Origin: Chondrus crispus | Lineage: Eukaryota > Rhodophyta > Florideophyceae > Gigartinales > Gigartinaceae | Length of the DNA stretch: 64,000 bases | Reading direction: 5' to 3' | Assembly (NCBI RefSeq): GCF_000350225.1 | Contig: NW_005178979.1 | Span: forward strand, 32,733 to 96,732 | Shown here: positions 19,514-30,828 of the stretch, piece after piece | Position numbering within the stretch: position 1 is the first letter of the stretch | Layout of the letters: every line of letters begins with the position of its first letter | Translations under genes and position numbers: made by a program | The notes under the pieces: generated by a model | Databases searched by the model: none | Seen by the model: only the letters and a program-made list of their open reading frames with translations | Told to the model about the DNA's origin: nothing

Positions 19514-22030
19514 GTGCGAGAGGCCGCACTCTGCGTCCGAGTCGGCGACGGCGACGCTGGTCCTCGAGACCACGAACCGTCGCTCGACTCCTCCGAAGGA
19601 CGCGCTCGCGCGATGTACGATTGCATTGCGGAGTATATCGAAGATGTCCGGACATCCCTCCGTATCGACGTCTCCGACAGCGTCTACGCCCGCTGTATGG
19701 ATGAGTTGCGCTCCCTCCGCGAGGGAAGGTTTGAGCGCGTAACTCAGTCCTTGGAGAACCTGCGCGCCCTCGTCGACCAGCTACAGTCCCGTTTGGTACT
19801 GGTCGAGGAGGCGCGCATCGATTCCCCCGCTGTGGACGTTGCGGGTCGACCTGTGAGTGCAAACTCCGGGGTCCGACGCGACCCGCAACCCTTCCCATCA
19901 GCCGAACAGATGGGAGCGTTCGCGCACATGGCGGCGAAGCTCAACTCAACGCGCCGCCGTGCCCGTGAGATGGAACAGACCTCGGCCGAGAGGCCGCCCG
20001 GAGCCCCCTCGAGTAGGCCCGGTGCCACTGTTCCTCCGGGCGCATCCGGAGCGCAGGAGTGGCCCCCGACTGGATCCGTCACCAGTCGGAGGGCGGAGGA
20101 CATCAAGCCGACGGCGGACGCGAACTTCGCGTCCGAGACTCAAGCCCTGCCGTATGCATCCGGAAGCATCCGGCAGTCACGACGGGTACCGAACGAACCC
20201 GACTATGGCCGCGGAAGAGTCGCCCGCGGATCAGGGGAACGGATTCTCCCCTTCGATCCTCGCTGGGGCGGCTACCAGCCAGCGGATCTAACCGCGCATC
20301 CCGGCCCCGTCGACGTCGGGACGTTGCCCGTCACGCCGTTCGGAAAGTTGGGCCCCGTCGAACCCGGGCTCGACCCCGTGTACACCATGATACAGGAGTT
20401 CAGCGCCGTCACGAACTACCGGATGTATCGGTTGGACAACACCTCGAGGCTCGTTACCTCGGGTGACGCGGGACGGATCGCCAAGTACGTCCAACGCTGC
20501 CGTGGGCTCCGCCCCACGATGAAGAGCTTCGACGGTACTGATGCGATTCAGTTGCTCCCGTTCCTGAAGGATATCCGGATAACCTTCAATGCCCAGCACC
20601 TGACCGAAGGTGTGGCAATCCGTGTCTTCGCTCACTTCCTCGAGCGGGACGCGGAGCGGTTGTATACGAGTTACACCATGCGCGACCTCCGCGCCGGCCA
20701 GCTCCACGACGACACGAGCTGGCCTGGTCTCGTCAACCAATTAATCAAACGTTACCTAACCGACGACGTGTTATGGGAAGCGTTTGATGCTGTCGCGTCG
20801 GCGCGACAGCTTCCTCACGAAACCGAGAACACGTTCGCAGACCGGCTAGAATCCGCCGCGTTCAGATGCACGGCCGTGTTCTCAGAACAAGCCCTCGCGC
20901 ACTACTTCGTGCGCGGGTTGTCCACTGCGACCCGGGCCGCAGTGGAAGAGACGGTACAACGGTTGCCCGGACAACAGAAGACCGAACTCTCAACGATTCG
21001 CCGTATCGCAACGGCCGAGGGTACAACCTACCGCGCTCGTCGCGGGTTGCCGCTGCCGGACCCCAAGCCGGCAGCGAAGGGAGTCCGAACTCCAAGGTCG
21101 CACGGAACGAGTTCGCCGGCGACCGCCCTCCACATTGGAGAAGATGAGTGGCAGGCCGACCCTGTCCTCATTACGCAAGGCTTCGACCGGGCAGGAGGCC
21201 GACCCCCTACGCCAGCTTCCACCGGTTCGACCGGAAGCTTCGCAACGGCGTTCGCGCACACGCCGAGGGCCACGGGTGGTCCGAACCACAACATGGCCGA
21301 GCTGGATATCTCCTGTCGAGAAGGAGACCGCGGGCTGCCTAACGTGCCTCGACTCACCGATGAGGAGGCACGCCACGCGGCGACGTTCGCGTCGACCGAT
21401 GGCAGCGCGTACATTTGTTGGCTGTGCCGGACGTACGGCCACGCCATGTACGCGTGCCCGTTCCTGTCGCCTGAACAACATCAGTTCACGGCGTACAGGA
21501 ATTACCGCTATCAGATGGAGACGCGCCCCGGAATGCGCAATCTCATCCAGCAGTCTACGCGGGAAGCCCGAGGCCCGCGGCGAGGTGACCCGAGTCGATC
21601 GGGTGGGGGCGTCCACTTTGCCCCTCGTGAAGGCGGGTACCGATACCAGGGGACCGATCAAAGGGATCGACGTGACTCCCGTCGGATGGATACGAGGTAT
21701 CCACGCCGAGACGGACGAGGCGACCGGGGCCGACCTCCGTTGCGCCAAGGGGTACAGAACGCCATCATGTACCTCCAAGATTGGGCTGGGGATCCGAACT
21801 CCCAGCCCACGGAAGGAGGCGGAGGAGAGCCCGTTCTCCCCGCCCCTCGAATATTGCAACGGCCGGACGTTGCAATCCAAGGCCACGAAGTATCCGATTA
21901 CTTCGTAGAAGATGCCCAGTCGGGGTGGGGAAACTGTCCCCATCCGCGCGGCCAGGGGCCCGTCGACGCGCTAGCTAACGATAGCCAAGCGAATAGCACT
22001 GACAGCTCGGGTAGTTCGAAAACCCCGTAA
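19514..22030 (+). CDS. Gag protein of LTR element B, CCHC zinc knuckle
   Basis: An unbroken 838-residue frame 120 bp after the LTR. The first third is low-complexity and charged. The capsid-like part has KSFDGTDAIQLLPFLKDI, LIKRYLTDDVLWEAF, ENTFADRLESAAFRC, HYFVRGLSTAT and IRRIATAEGTTYRARR, each matching gag A. The zinc knuckle CWLCRTYGHAMYAC is at 635-648, followed by FLSPEQHQF (gag A: TLTPEQRIY) and an Arg/Gly-rich tail that may bind RNA. No protease, RT or integrase follows: the frame ends at 22030 and the Helitron remnant begins within 70 bp. Either B is a gag-only element that borrows enzymes, or its pol was lost when the Helitron arrived. Strong gag call; autonomy unknown. Confidence 0.88.
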   Translation: MREAALCVRVGDGDAGPRDHEPSLDSSEGRARAMYDCIAEYIEDVRTSLRIDVSDSVYARCMDELRSLREGRFERVTQSLENLRALVDQLQSRLVLVEEARIDSPAVDVAGRPVSANSGVRRDPQPFPSAEQMGAFAHMAAKLNSTRRRAREMEQTSAERPPGAPSSRPGATVPPGASGAQEWPPTGSVTSRRAEDIKPTADANFASETQALPYASGSIRQSRRVPNEPDYGRGRVARGSGERILPFDPRWGGYQPADLTAHPGPVDVGTLPVTPFGKLGPVEPGLDPVYTMIQEFSAVTNYRMYRLDNTSRLVTSGDAGRIAKYVQRCRGLRPTMKSFDGTDAIQLLPFLKDIRITFNAQHLTEGVAIRVFAHFLERDAERLYTSYTMRDLRAGQLHDDTSWPGLVNQLIKRYLTDDVLWEAFDAVASARQLPHETENTFADRLESAAFRCTAVFSEQALAHYFVRGLSTATRAAVEETVQRLPGQQKTELSTIRRIATAEGTTYRARRGLPLPDPKPAAKGVRTPRSHGTSSPATALHIGEDEWQADPVLITQGFDRAGGRPPTPASTGSTGSFATAFAHTPRATGGPNHNMAELDISCREGDRGLPNVPRLTDEEARHAATFASTDGSAYICWLCRTYGHAMYACPFLSPEQHQFTAYRNYRYQMETRPGMRNLIQQSTREARGPRRGDPSRSGGGVHFAPREGGYRYQGTDQRDRRDSRRMDTRYPRRDGRGDRGRPPLRQGVQNAIMYLQDWAGDPNSQPTEGGGGEPVLPAPRILQRPDVAIQGHEVSDYFVEDAQSGWGNCPHPRGQGPVDALANDSQANSTDSSGSSKTP

Positions 22031-22093
22031 AGACGATTACGTTCGCGCGGTCGCGTGAACCGTCTTGTCACACCAACCTAGACCCGCCCCTAT

Positions 22094-25000
22094 TTATCCC
22101 CGGCGGGGGAGGCTGGTCACAAGATCTAGAACGGATCTATGTGGCACATGCAGGGCTAATGCTCCACCACACCATTTTGGGTTTCTTATATCTGGGGGCG
22201 ACAAACGATATTTGAGGTCCAACACGCAATCTTGTTCACAAAGGTTTCTTGGTTCTACAATTCTGTCCCGTTTATCTTTGGACTGCTTCAGAGGATCAGT
22301 TTTCTTCTTTTTCTGAGTAACAACAAAATTTTCAATATATTTTGTCATGCACATATTTTCTGATGAGCACAATTGCTGCGCGATAGGGTCATAGAGGTAT
22401 TCTGGTCGGTTAAAGTAGCTTTCGGCTATTTTATCTACTTTATTCAGAATGTCTCTGTCCTGTAAGCTTTTTTTGATTGTTTCAGGGTCTGGGAGATCAA
22501 AATCATCAATTTCTTTTGTATTCTCGTGTAGAAGTTCAGCCAACACTGAATTAGGCGAATCGATCTGTTCTTGGATTCCTGTAGAACTTGATGGAGTCTC
22601 TAGAGCCAGATAACATCGAGTATCAAGTCTCAATACCTTCGATGATGTGAATCGATGTGGAAATAAAAGTAGATTGGAAGCAGCCTCCGGTAGCCCTGTT
22701 GCACGGCACGTGTCCATATTTAGCAGTATTTTTCTAAGAGCAACTTTTGTATCGTTTTCTGCATCGAAAGATCTAATTTTGTTTATCACATCTCTTATGT
22801 TCGACGATTTATCCACTTTGGAAGTGTAATAAGTTACGTAAACAATAGAAGCAAAGGGGCTGCCACAGAGAACTGTCAGATCCATATTGGCTCTCTAAAA
22901 ATGGAGAACGGGTACACTGTACTGATTCACTCTCGCGTGATTTCTCCTTAAAAGTATGCGGTGACTCGGGTTTTTATTTTGATCCCTGAGAACTACTACT
23001 CTAGTATTGTTCGCAACAGAAAAAGGAAACTTGCTTTTGCACAGTTGGGTGCCATTCTTCGTACAGTATGGTGAACAGTGATGTAAGGTGACAGATCGGA
23101 CCAAATTATTAATAGAACGGCGCACATCTGAATGAACAAAATATTCTTGAAGTGAGCAAGCCCTATCCGTGATGCCTTCGAAAACTTCACTTCGTGGCAG
23201 GGGTCCAAGGCTTCCGACAGTATTACTTTCGGTGTATTCATCTACTTTATCTGAGAGATCATATCGCGATTTTAAGCTTTTGCTGTATACGTGGAGCATG
23301 GCGCTCGCAAGTGCCTCAGCTTTGAGCTTAACATCTTCCTGCTCTCCATGGAGGTCTCCCGTTTCTGTGAGCTTTAGTTGGGGGACAGCACCTTTTGTCC
23401 AGAACAGGAAGTGTGCATGTTCTGAAAGTCTTCCTTGCCATTCAGCCTTCTGCACGTAATGCGTGACTTCTCCAAGAGGTTTTGATTCGCCTCGAATAAC
23501 GAAATTGAAAAACGCTTGAAGTCGCTTTTTTCAAGCCATTGTCATTTGTACAGGATTGTTTGCGAGCATGTCGGCGCGTTCGCTCACAGAGAACTCTTTC
23601 GCTTGTACGACGGTAAGTGTTCCCTTTGAAATCTCAACGAATCCTTCGGTCCACATGCTGTCTGCAGAGGAAAGAGTGAGAAAGTAGGAAGGTGGTCCGT
23701 GTTTTTTCATCATTAACAATATGTCGTTTCTGAATTTTCTCATGTCCGATAGAGATCCCGGGAGTTCATTCATGAATACTCCAATTTTATTCGCGAGAGA
23801 TCTCAACTTTGTATCTGGAATATCCATTCTTCGTGGAGATTGTGCGATCTCAACTAGTTCTTTAACAGCTCCTTCGACAGATGAGCTTATGGGCCTATGA
23901 GCTGTTAACCTCGTGATTCTCTGCCTTCTTAGCACGATATTTGAATACGACAGGAATATCACGTGATTGTGAAATCGTAAAGATTGTATTTTAATGACGT
24001 AGTTGATCCATTCTCTCAATGATACTTTAATGTGTACACAATCATCTGGGCCACCTCTCCCCTTCCTGAGAAGGCACGGAAACAGAAGTTGCCAACCACT
24101 TGTTGCCAATTTTCCGGTGTACAGTTGAGTCCTTTTTTTAGCGACGGCGTCGAAAAGATTGGTGACTGTGTTTACTATTTGGTTTCTTGAGTCTGACGCT
24201 TCAATTGTGATCGGTGCTGTAAGAGCCGTTTGTGCGACTTGCTCTTCAACCACTTGATTTTGCCCAATATTTCTAACACTTTCTGCCGCTGTAGGCGCTT
24301 GAACTGGAGCATTGCTGCCATTGATATCTATCGCATGCCCGACATGAGGTTCCACGTCTGTAGCTTTACCTAATGCTTCGTCATCAGGAAAATCGCTAGA
24401 AGGAAGTAAGATCTGATTAAAAGGTGGATTCGGGGTCTCGTAGTGTTTTTCTATGTTGTGTTTGATCTGCTCCAAGTTTTTTTCGCTAATTTCTATGGTT
24501 TCATATGCGGGGTGATGTTCTTTCAGAAACACGAAAGCTGTCCGAAGTCTCTGAACATGGATGCTAATATCTGAATGTCTGTACGTATCCTTAATGTTCA
24601 CCACTACCTCGGACAAAGTCCTTGGGAGAACTTTTGCTATCTCTTGAACTCGATTGTAGAACGCAATTTATTGTCCTTTCGATTGGTACTGTCCAAAGGT
24701 TTTGTACCTCCACAACCATACCATTGGAAGAACAGGACTAATTAGCATCTGCTCTACAAAGGATAAATCTTGAAGCTCCGGTACAGGCTCTGGGAGCGGT
24801 ATATTAGCCCTGCTAAACTTTGGGATGTTTTCTGCTTTCTTTCGTAATACTTTGGTGCAAATGGAACAAACAGACAGCTCCTTGTCCCCGGGGCTTGCAT
24901 ATTTCCGCCATGATTCATTTTGCTCAGAAGACAATTCCTGAAGGACCGAAAAGATTCTGTCATTGCAGCTATACGCTGTTGGATGCCAATTTATTCTTAG

Positions 25001-25619
25001 CCCACATACTGCACATGAAACATACATACTAGGAACTGTAACTTTCTCCCAGAATGTTCTCAAATCTTTATCGTAACTTTCCCCGAGTTTTTCAAGTCCA
25101 GAGCATCCGTGTCATTTTCAGGCTCATTGTTCTGATTGATCGTCCGCCATAACCCTTCTCTTCTAAGCGTATTTAAACTTCTATAGGATGCACGTGTGTT
25201 TGAAGGTGAATCATGAGAAGTAACTGCATGGCTACAAATAAATGCTCTTCGTAGGATCTGCGTTTCACGTTTCTGCTTCAATCTTTCATCACGCTTCATT
25301 TTGGGTTCCATCCCCGCCTGATCTTTTCGGAATTGTTCATCTTACGTAGTCTTAGTGCACGTTCCTCTGCACTTTCATTGGCAAGCTCCACTGATTTTCT
25401 GAGACTGTCCTTGATTCTAAGCTCTTTAAATACATCTTTTCCGATTTGGGCGGTTTGTCGACGTTTCGTCTTACCTTTTCTAAACGATTCAGATATGCTC
25501 CTTCTTTTCTGATTTTCCCTGTGTTTTCCTTGCTTCTTCTGAATTAAGTTTTCTGGATTTGTCGTTTCAGACATTAAGTCTCCGACTCCAGCTGCAAACT
25601 GGCTTCGAGTGAACGGCAT
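22094..25619 (-). pseudogene. Helitron Rep protein, N-terminal and HUH domains, no helicase
   Basis: Read leftward from 25619: a basic N-terminus, two frame changes (about 25300 and 25060), then DUF6570-like sequence (IPKFSRANIPLPEPVPELQD, LSFVEQML), the Helitron_like_N region (VSLREWINYVIKIQSLRFHN, YFLTLSSADSMW), the HUH motif in EHAHFLFW, and YVTYYTSKVDK, which fits the paired-Tyr motif. Three in-frame stops, one of each kind, break the main frame: TAA 24668-24670, TGA 23531-23533, TAG 22895-22897. The frame ends at 22094 and the expected PIF1-type helicase is missing, so the 3' half is lost next to element B. Intact copies transpose by rolling-circle replication; this one cannot. Confidence 0.86.
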
Positions 25620-26316
25620 TTGAATGAGTGCTTTTATGACCTGTTTTAACGAAATCCCGAAAGGTTACAAGTGATCTGAGTTTTAGGAGCTGGGAGAATA
25701 CTGTGTAACCGCACAGACCGAAATGTATCGACCGGGCTTGTTGGGTTGAAAGAGAACAAAGAACGCCCCAATTTAATAAGAAGAGCAGAATAACAGTAGT
25801 TTCAGATATGCAATACAAGTCACTCCTTTGTTTTTCAAGGCTCTATTTTACCCTTACTGCGGCTACCGAACTACTGGCATACATATATATTCTTAAAACG
25901 CGAAACCGTTTTAAGAATTTGAGAATCTATATTTTTATTTTTGTACTTGTAATAGCGGTAATTTGTAAAAAAACACTGATTTACACCAGCACTCGCAGAT
26001 AAGGTTACGGACCGCCTGGTACCAACTTGACTGTTACTGTAACAAATTCTCGCAACTTATCCTCTCACACCGTTCTTATAATTGCTCAACTTTTAGAAAG
26101 GCTCACGTAGGTCTTTTCCTATATAAACAAAGAAACTGGAAGCGAAACTTTCAAAGAAACTCAGGCAGCAAAAGAACTGAAAGTGAAAATCTTACAGAAG
26201 CAGAACAGAACACAATGGGGAACGATAAAGAAATGTATTTCATGAACTGACTGAACTAGGTACGGTTAAATATTTAATGGCCGTCATAAAAAACCTAGAC
26301 GAGGTATGGAGGTGGA
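25620..26316. other. AT-rich intergenic region with promoter
   Basis: No coding sequence seen. It separates the Helitron remnant from the unrecognised gene at 26317 and contains a TATA box and repeated GAAACT-like words near 26150. Confidence 0.45.
26121..26128 (+). promoter_or_regulatory. TATA box upstream of the unrecognised gene
   Basis: TATATAAA lies 189 bp before ATG 26317 and 381 bp before ATG 26509. A GAAACT word recurs just downstream. Position and match support a core promoter for the plus-strand gene; no experimental evidence. Confidence 0.4.
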
Positions 26317-27363
26317 GTGCCATCATTTTCTGTGATGTCACTTTGGTTCACTCGTTGGGAATTCAGAGGACATGCATATCGTGTATGTCAGAATTGTGTA
26401 TGTCAGAATTGTGATAAATGCGTTTGTCTCCCCGTGTTCGCATCGTTTCTCAAAATAAAAACTCAACCTGTACTACACAAAGCATCGTTGCATAGCGACA
26501 TTTCCATCATGGAGTTAGATAGAGAAGAGCAATCTACCAAGGAGAACTCGGTTCTCACAATGAAGGGACTGTTTTTAAGCGCTGTGCTCATGGCGCGGGA
26601 ATCTCTTGGGCAATTTGACTTCTACGAAGACAAAGAAGCAAAAAAGGGCATGGATCAATGGCTGCTGCTTGCTAAAGACGGCGATCCTGCGTTATTTTAC
26701 GTTCCTTCTAGTATCACCGGACTTAATGTGACACCAGCCGGAGCTGTACAGCAGCGCAAACCCAACACCATACATGACGAATATTCTGTGAGAGTTCGCA
26801 TAGAAGACGAAAATGTGCTCGAGGAAACGAAAGAAGGATTCGATGTGGCCATCGAGAAGCTGAAACACACCCCAGATGTTTGTGCTTCAATTGCAATAGC
26901 ATCCGGTTTAGTTGAAAAAAAATCTTCTTTCTCTCTGGAGGAAACTGACGTTGTTATCAAGGTTTCGAACTTTGTCCGGGACACATTGTATTTCAATAGA
27001 AAGGTTGCTGGCTTGCATGATCCTTCTACAAATGTTGAACAAGCGCCTGACTTTTTTTCGGTCTACCCAAAGCAAGGCAAACAGTACCCTCAACTCTTGT
27101 TTCCGGTCCGTTGTCACTTGAATCCTATGATACCAGTCGTTGGAAATGATTCGCTTCCGATATCCCCAGACGCAATTCATCTGCTTTGCCAGGGCTCCGT
27201 TTACTTCGAGCTAAAACAAAGTGCTTACAGCTTTGAAGGCGTTAATGGGCGTGTGAAACAGATAGTTCTCGTTCCTAGTATTGTTGCAGTCCGTGTAGAA
27301 CCGCCGTTACGAAGAGCACCAACTCCAGCTTCTATTGCCAAAAGACGCATATTGTCTTTCTAG
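26317..27363 (+). CDS. Unrecognised 348-residue protein
   Basis: Open frame of 348 codons with balanced composition and no repeats. Two starts are possible: ATG 26317, which adds a Cys-rich stretch (CQNCVCQNCDKC), or ATG 26509 (MELDREEQSTKENSV), giving about 284 residues. The latter looks more like a protein start, because the Cys-rich part comes from a short duplicated stretch of DNA. No signal peptide or clear membrane segment; the C-terminus is basic (RRAPTPASIAKRRILSF). I recognise no family. It stands between a Helitron remnant and GC-rich repeats, with its own TATA box, and is not on the Helitron strand. It could be a host gene, a captured gene or an accessory gene of a mobile element. 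Confidence 0.6.
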   Translation: MPSFSVMSLWFTRWEFRGHAYRVCQNCVCQNCDKCVCLPVFASFLKIKTQPVLHKASLHSDISIMELDREEQSTKENSVLTMKGLFLSAVLMARESLGQFDFYEDKEAKKGMDQWLLLAKDGDPALFYVPSSITGLNVTPAGAVQQRKPNTIHDEYSVRVRIEDENVLEETKEGFDVAIEKLKHTPDVCASIAIASGLVEKKSSFSLEETDVVIKVSNFVRDTLYFNRKVAGLHDPSTNVEQAPDFFSVYPKQGKQYPQLLFPVRCHLNPMIPVVGNDSLPISPDAIHLLCQGSVYFELKQSAYSFEGVNGRVKQIVLVPSIVAVRVEPPLRRAPTPASIAKRRILSF

Positions 27364-27475
27364 ATCCGGGCCACTGGCAAAAATAAACGCATGTATTTGG
27401 AGTTCTCATCTTTCAAGCTGAGATTAGCTCAGGTCAACTCGTGCTTGCCATCCCGACGTGCTCCACCTCCATCCC

Positions 27476-28158
27476 CTTATGGCGTGATGAGGTGGTAAGG
27501 GGGGTGGAGATGTGACAGATGAGTATGGCGGAGGGTGGTATGGCGCAGTGGCGTGGTTGGGGCTTGGCGGGTTGTGTGGCGATGGAGGGAGACGATGGTG
27601 GGAGGATATTGCGGGCGGCGATGGCGGGAGGAGATCAGGGGTGGTGATGAGCGGGGTTTTGGTGCAAGGATGTTTTGCTGGAGGTTAAAAAAGGAGAAAG
27701 GACATAGGAAAGCTGTGTAATGAAAAGAAGAAGAAATACATGGGCAGGGCGAAAAAGTAATTTTGATATAAAGTCACACAGGGTCCGGAGTAGTTACCAA
27801 CATAACGCCACATGCAGCGCATAGATCTGCTGCACATACTCACCAATCACATTTATCATAATTGTGACATACACGATATGGATGTCCTCTGAAGTCCCCA
27901 CGAGTACATCAAAGTTACATCACAGAAAGGATGGCGGGTGAAGTGTCGCGGGATGGTGTGGCTGGGGATGGTATGGCGTGGTGAGGTGGTAAGGGGGGTG
28001 GGGATATGACGGAGGAGTATGCCCCATAGTCATAGTGTATCACCTTCCTTCTCGTGATCGCGCCACCTTTCCGGCGGCACTGTGCAATTAAAAAAAGAAG
28101 AAAGAAATTGGCGGGGCGAAAACATAATTTGGATATAGTCACACAGGGTCCAGAGTAG
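27476..28158 (+). repeat. Imperfect direct repeat, two diverged copies
   Basis: Copy 1 (about 27476-27793) and copy 2 (about 27965-28158) share GATGAGGTGGTAAGGGGGGT-like and AGTCACACAGGGTCCGGAGT-like blocks and an A-rich spacer. Copy 1 has about 130 extra bases of GGCGG-rich sequence. No ORF I can support; the rest of 27364-28480 shows nothing else. Confidence 0.6.
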
Positions 28159-28480
28159 AGCTCCGCAATAACTAAATTCTTTACAAACGGTTTTGGAGGC
28201 CGCTCTTTGAGAGCTGCTTCCAAACACCACTTCCCATCCATCACAGCACCAATTACACTGCAGGCTTCGCCTGGAACCGCCGCCCAAACGCTTGAATACG
28301 TGTGAAAAGAGATGTCGAAAAGCCCATCGGTCGGCCTCTCAAATGAAAGAGGATATCTCACAGCCAATCAATTTTATCTCATACAGTACCACATTTTGCT
28401 CTACAAGCGCAGAAGGACGCATCAACCAAGTGTAGAGAACCCTCATGAGGCCGAATTCCTCATTCTCTGCTCTTTTCCAG

Positions 28481-30828
28481 CTACACAACTCTCCTGTTTT
28501 GCGCCCGCTGCCGTGCGAAAAGGCGACCCTCCTTCATCGAGCGCGGTAGCTTTAAAGCCTCTCTATAAAGACGCACACGATAGTGTAAGGCATCCAGTTC
28601 AAATTGTATGCGCTGAGGTCGCTTTGCCTCATACACCGTTAACCACTTCTGCTCTGGGCTACTCTTTTTTGGACTTTCCCGTGCCTTCTTCGCTCTCTCA
28701 AAAGCTTCCGTCTGTCTCACCATGTTCATGGCAGCCTCACTAATTAAATTTAGACCAGTACTTGTATCCACAAACCCGCGCCATAACACGGGAACTTGTA
28801 AAAGCATACCCCTTCGAATACTACATCTCTTCTCTGCTAACAATGACGCCAATGACTCAACACTGACTATTGTAGATGGTGCGCTTTTCGAGACAGGACG
28901 GGGGACGGACAGCAAATCTCCGGCACCAATTGGATTAATTCCTGTCCTCGCAAAGGCAGACAGTATGTTTTCCCTTGTAAACGCCCGTTCATACGCGTCA
29001 CGCATAAAAATGCAAAGGTCAAAGAGGTCGTAATTGGTAGCATCGACAGACTTGGCGGCAGTGGTAATACTATTTCGCATAAAATGTTTAAAAGAATTAA
29101 ACACTGAAACGTACAAGGGCTGTGTAGTTGCACTTGTGTGTGACAGTAGCGCATACGCAATTATATTGTTCCTCTTCAGTATATCAAGGGCTTTTAAGCT
29201 CATGTGACTTCTATACCCATCATACTGTAAAAAGACTTTCTGACCATGTCTCGTTTTCGATCGACATTCCAGACCAAAGTCGCTTGCCCATCTCTCGAAA
29301 TTGAATTTGTCAACCCCTGCCACATCTTCGTGAGTAGTAATGTAGCTGCCGCTAGGCAAACAATCTGCCAAAGACTGAGTCGCACGCACACCATTAACGT
29401 GAACTATTCGGTAGGGTAACGTCCGACCTTGAACTACGAACAAAGGTCGCCCGCACCCGCCATCTGCAAACACAACAGCCATCATTGTCACACGGCCCAC
29501 ATTCTTGAAATGTGCCGATCTCATTTGATTCTTACTACCCATCGTCCGCATGCTTCTCCTCATTGCCACTTTTCCTGTGAGCTTTCCCTTCGTATCGCGA
29601 TTAGAGGTGACTCCTGTTTCGTCGATATTTGCTATGTGTGAAGGTGGGATATTGTTTGTCTCAATAATGTGCTCAACCGAGGCAATGTGTGTTGTGGGAT
29701 AACTCCTCTCCGCCCTGGGTTGGGTGAGAGGCGGAAGCTTTAGCGAGAGATCAGGCGGCCCGGACGCGACGCGCTAATTGAACCGATCGGACGAGGTCTC
29801 GAAAAGGAAGTTGCTCACTGGCCGGCTACGCGCAGTTGCCCCGTGGTGCGTAAACGGGAGCGACCGGTAACGGGTTAGAAGCCAGCGCGCGCGATAGACA
29901 ACCGAAACAGACATATGTAGGCGCGAAAGGGACGGGGGCGAGCTTGCCCCAGTTTACTGGTGGGGACGGGTGTCAGGCCTTAACCCCTCAGAGGGACGCC
30001 TGGGACACCTGTCCTAGTGTACAGTACCTGCCGCCTAGTGCAAACCAGGTACTGTACGCAATTAAAAAACTTGCGCCTCAATTCCTAATTACCGCGCGGA
30101 CGCTGCAGCTACACGTATGTACTGCTGTACACACGTGCTGCTTATAGACTACCGCACGGATGCCACGTGTGCTAGCGTACACCGTGACAAGACGGAGAAG
30201 GGCCAGAAAACTGAACCGTCGAGACCGTACGCCAGATTACGACCGCTCGGCACGCGCGCGCGCTCGCTACACGTGGGCACAACCGCCCACGTGTATACCG
30301 TACACGGCCGTCTGATGACCTCTGCGCGCTCGCGCCGGTCATTATACTACATGTGTCGTCAGGGCTGTTGCGCTTGTGGCTGACCACCGCTCCGCTTCTT
30401 GCAGTGAAGGTCCCCCGATAAAAATCTTCTTCATATTTCGCTTCCTAAATCCTTTCACCCATTTTTCGCCTGAGCGACCATTAACGAAGCGAAGTGACTC
30501 ACGACGTTCATGAAACATCATGGAGATGATGATCTCTGCGGCATCTTTTATGTCAGAAGTGCTGAGCGGGTGACCTTTGTCCGAATGCTGAAGACAGAGA
30601 GATACAATGGTTGCTTCTTCATTCTCTGTAAATTGGGTGCGAAGGAATGTGGGCTGGTGGTTGAGTTTTTTATAACGGTTGATCGATGGTGGTATTTGTA
30701 GTAGAACGTGCTACGAGCCATGCCCACGCGCCTGCCGTGTCTGTGAGTGACAAGCCAGTCTCGAAGGCATCGAAAGCATTAAGCAAAGCCTGAAGTCGTC
30801 GTTGGGCGGGAACCTGAGAGAGAGCCAT
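28481..30828 (-). pseudogene. Pogo-like DDE_1 transposase split by a 676-bp insertion
   Basis: The N-terminal half starts at ATG 30828 (helix-turn-helix region, two frame changes, then FVNGRSGEKWVKGFRKRN and GGPSLQEAER) and stops at the insertion 29714-30389. The C-terminal half resumes with TTHIASVEHI, IANIDETG (first Asp), YDGYRSHM (second Asp) and runs to 28481. At the third site the sequence is TTQPLYVSVF, so the catalytic Asp has become Tyr. Removing the insertion and one copy of a 6-bp repeat (29708-29713 and 30390-30395) joins the halves in one frame. Homologous throughout to 8033-9727. Inactive by insertion, frameshifts and loss of a catalytic residue. Confidence 0.87.
29714..30389. 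mobile_element. GC-rich 676-bp insertion in the pogo-like gene
   Basis: Flanked by CTCCGC on both sides (29708-29713, 30390-30395), read as a target duplication. The insert contains CACGTG-type motifs, as the LTR-like repeats do, and GTACTGTAC words, but does not share their TTAG start or closing hairpin. No ORF, no clear terminal inverted repeat. It may be a solo LTR of another family or a non-autonomous element. Confidence 0.65.

Noticed and set aside
20990-21943. 317-codon minus-strand ORF
   Set aside because: Opposite gag B. It is long only because the region is GC-rich; no motifs.
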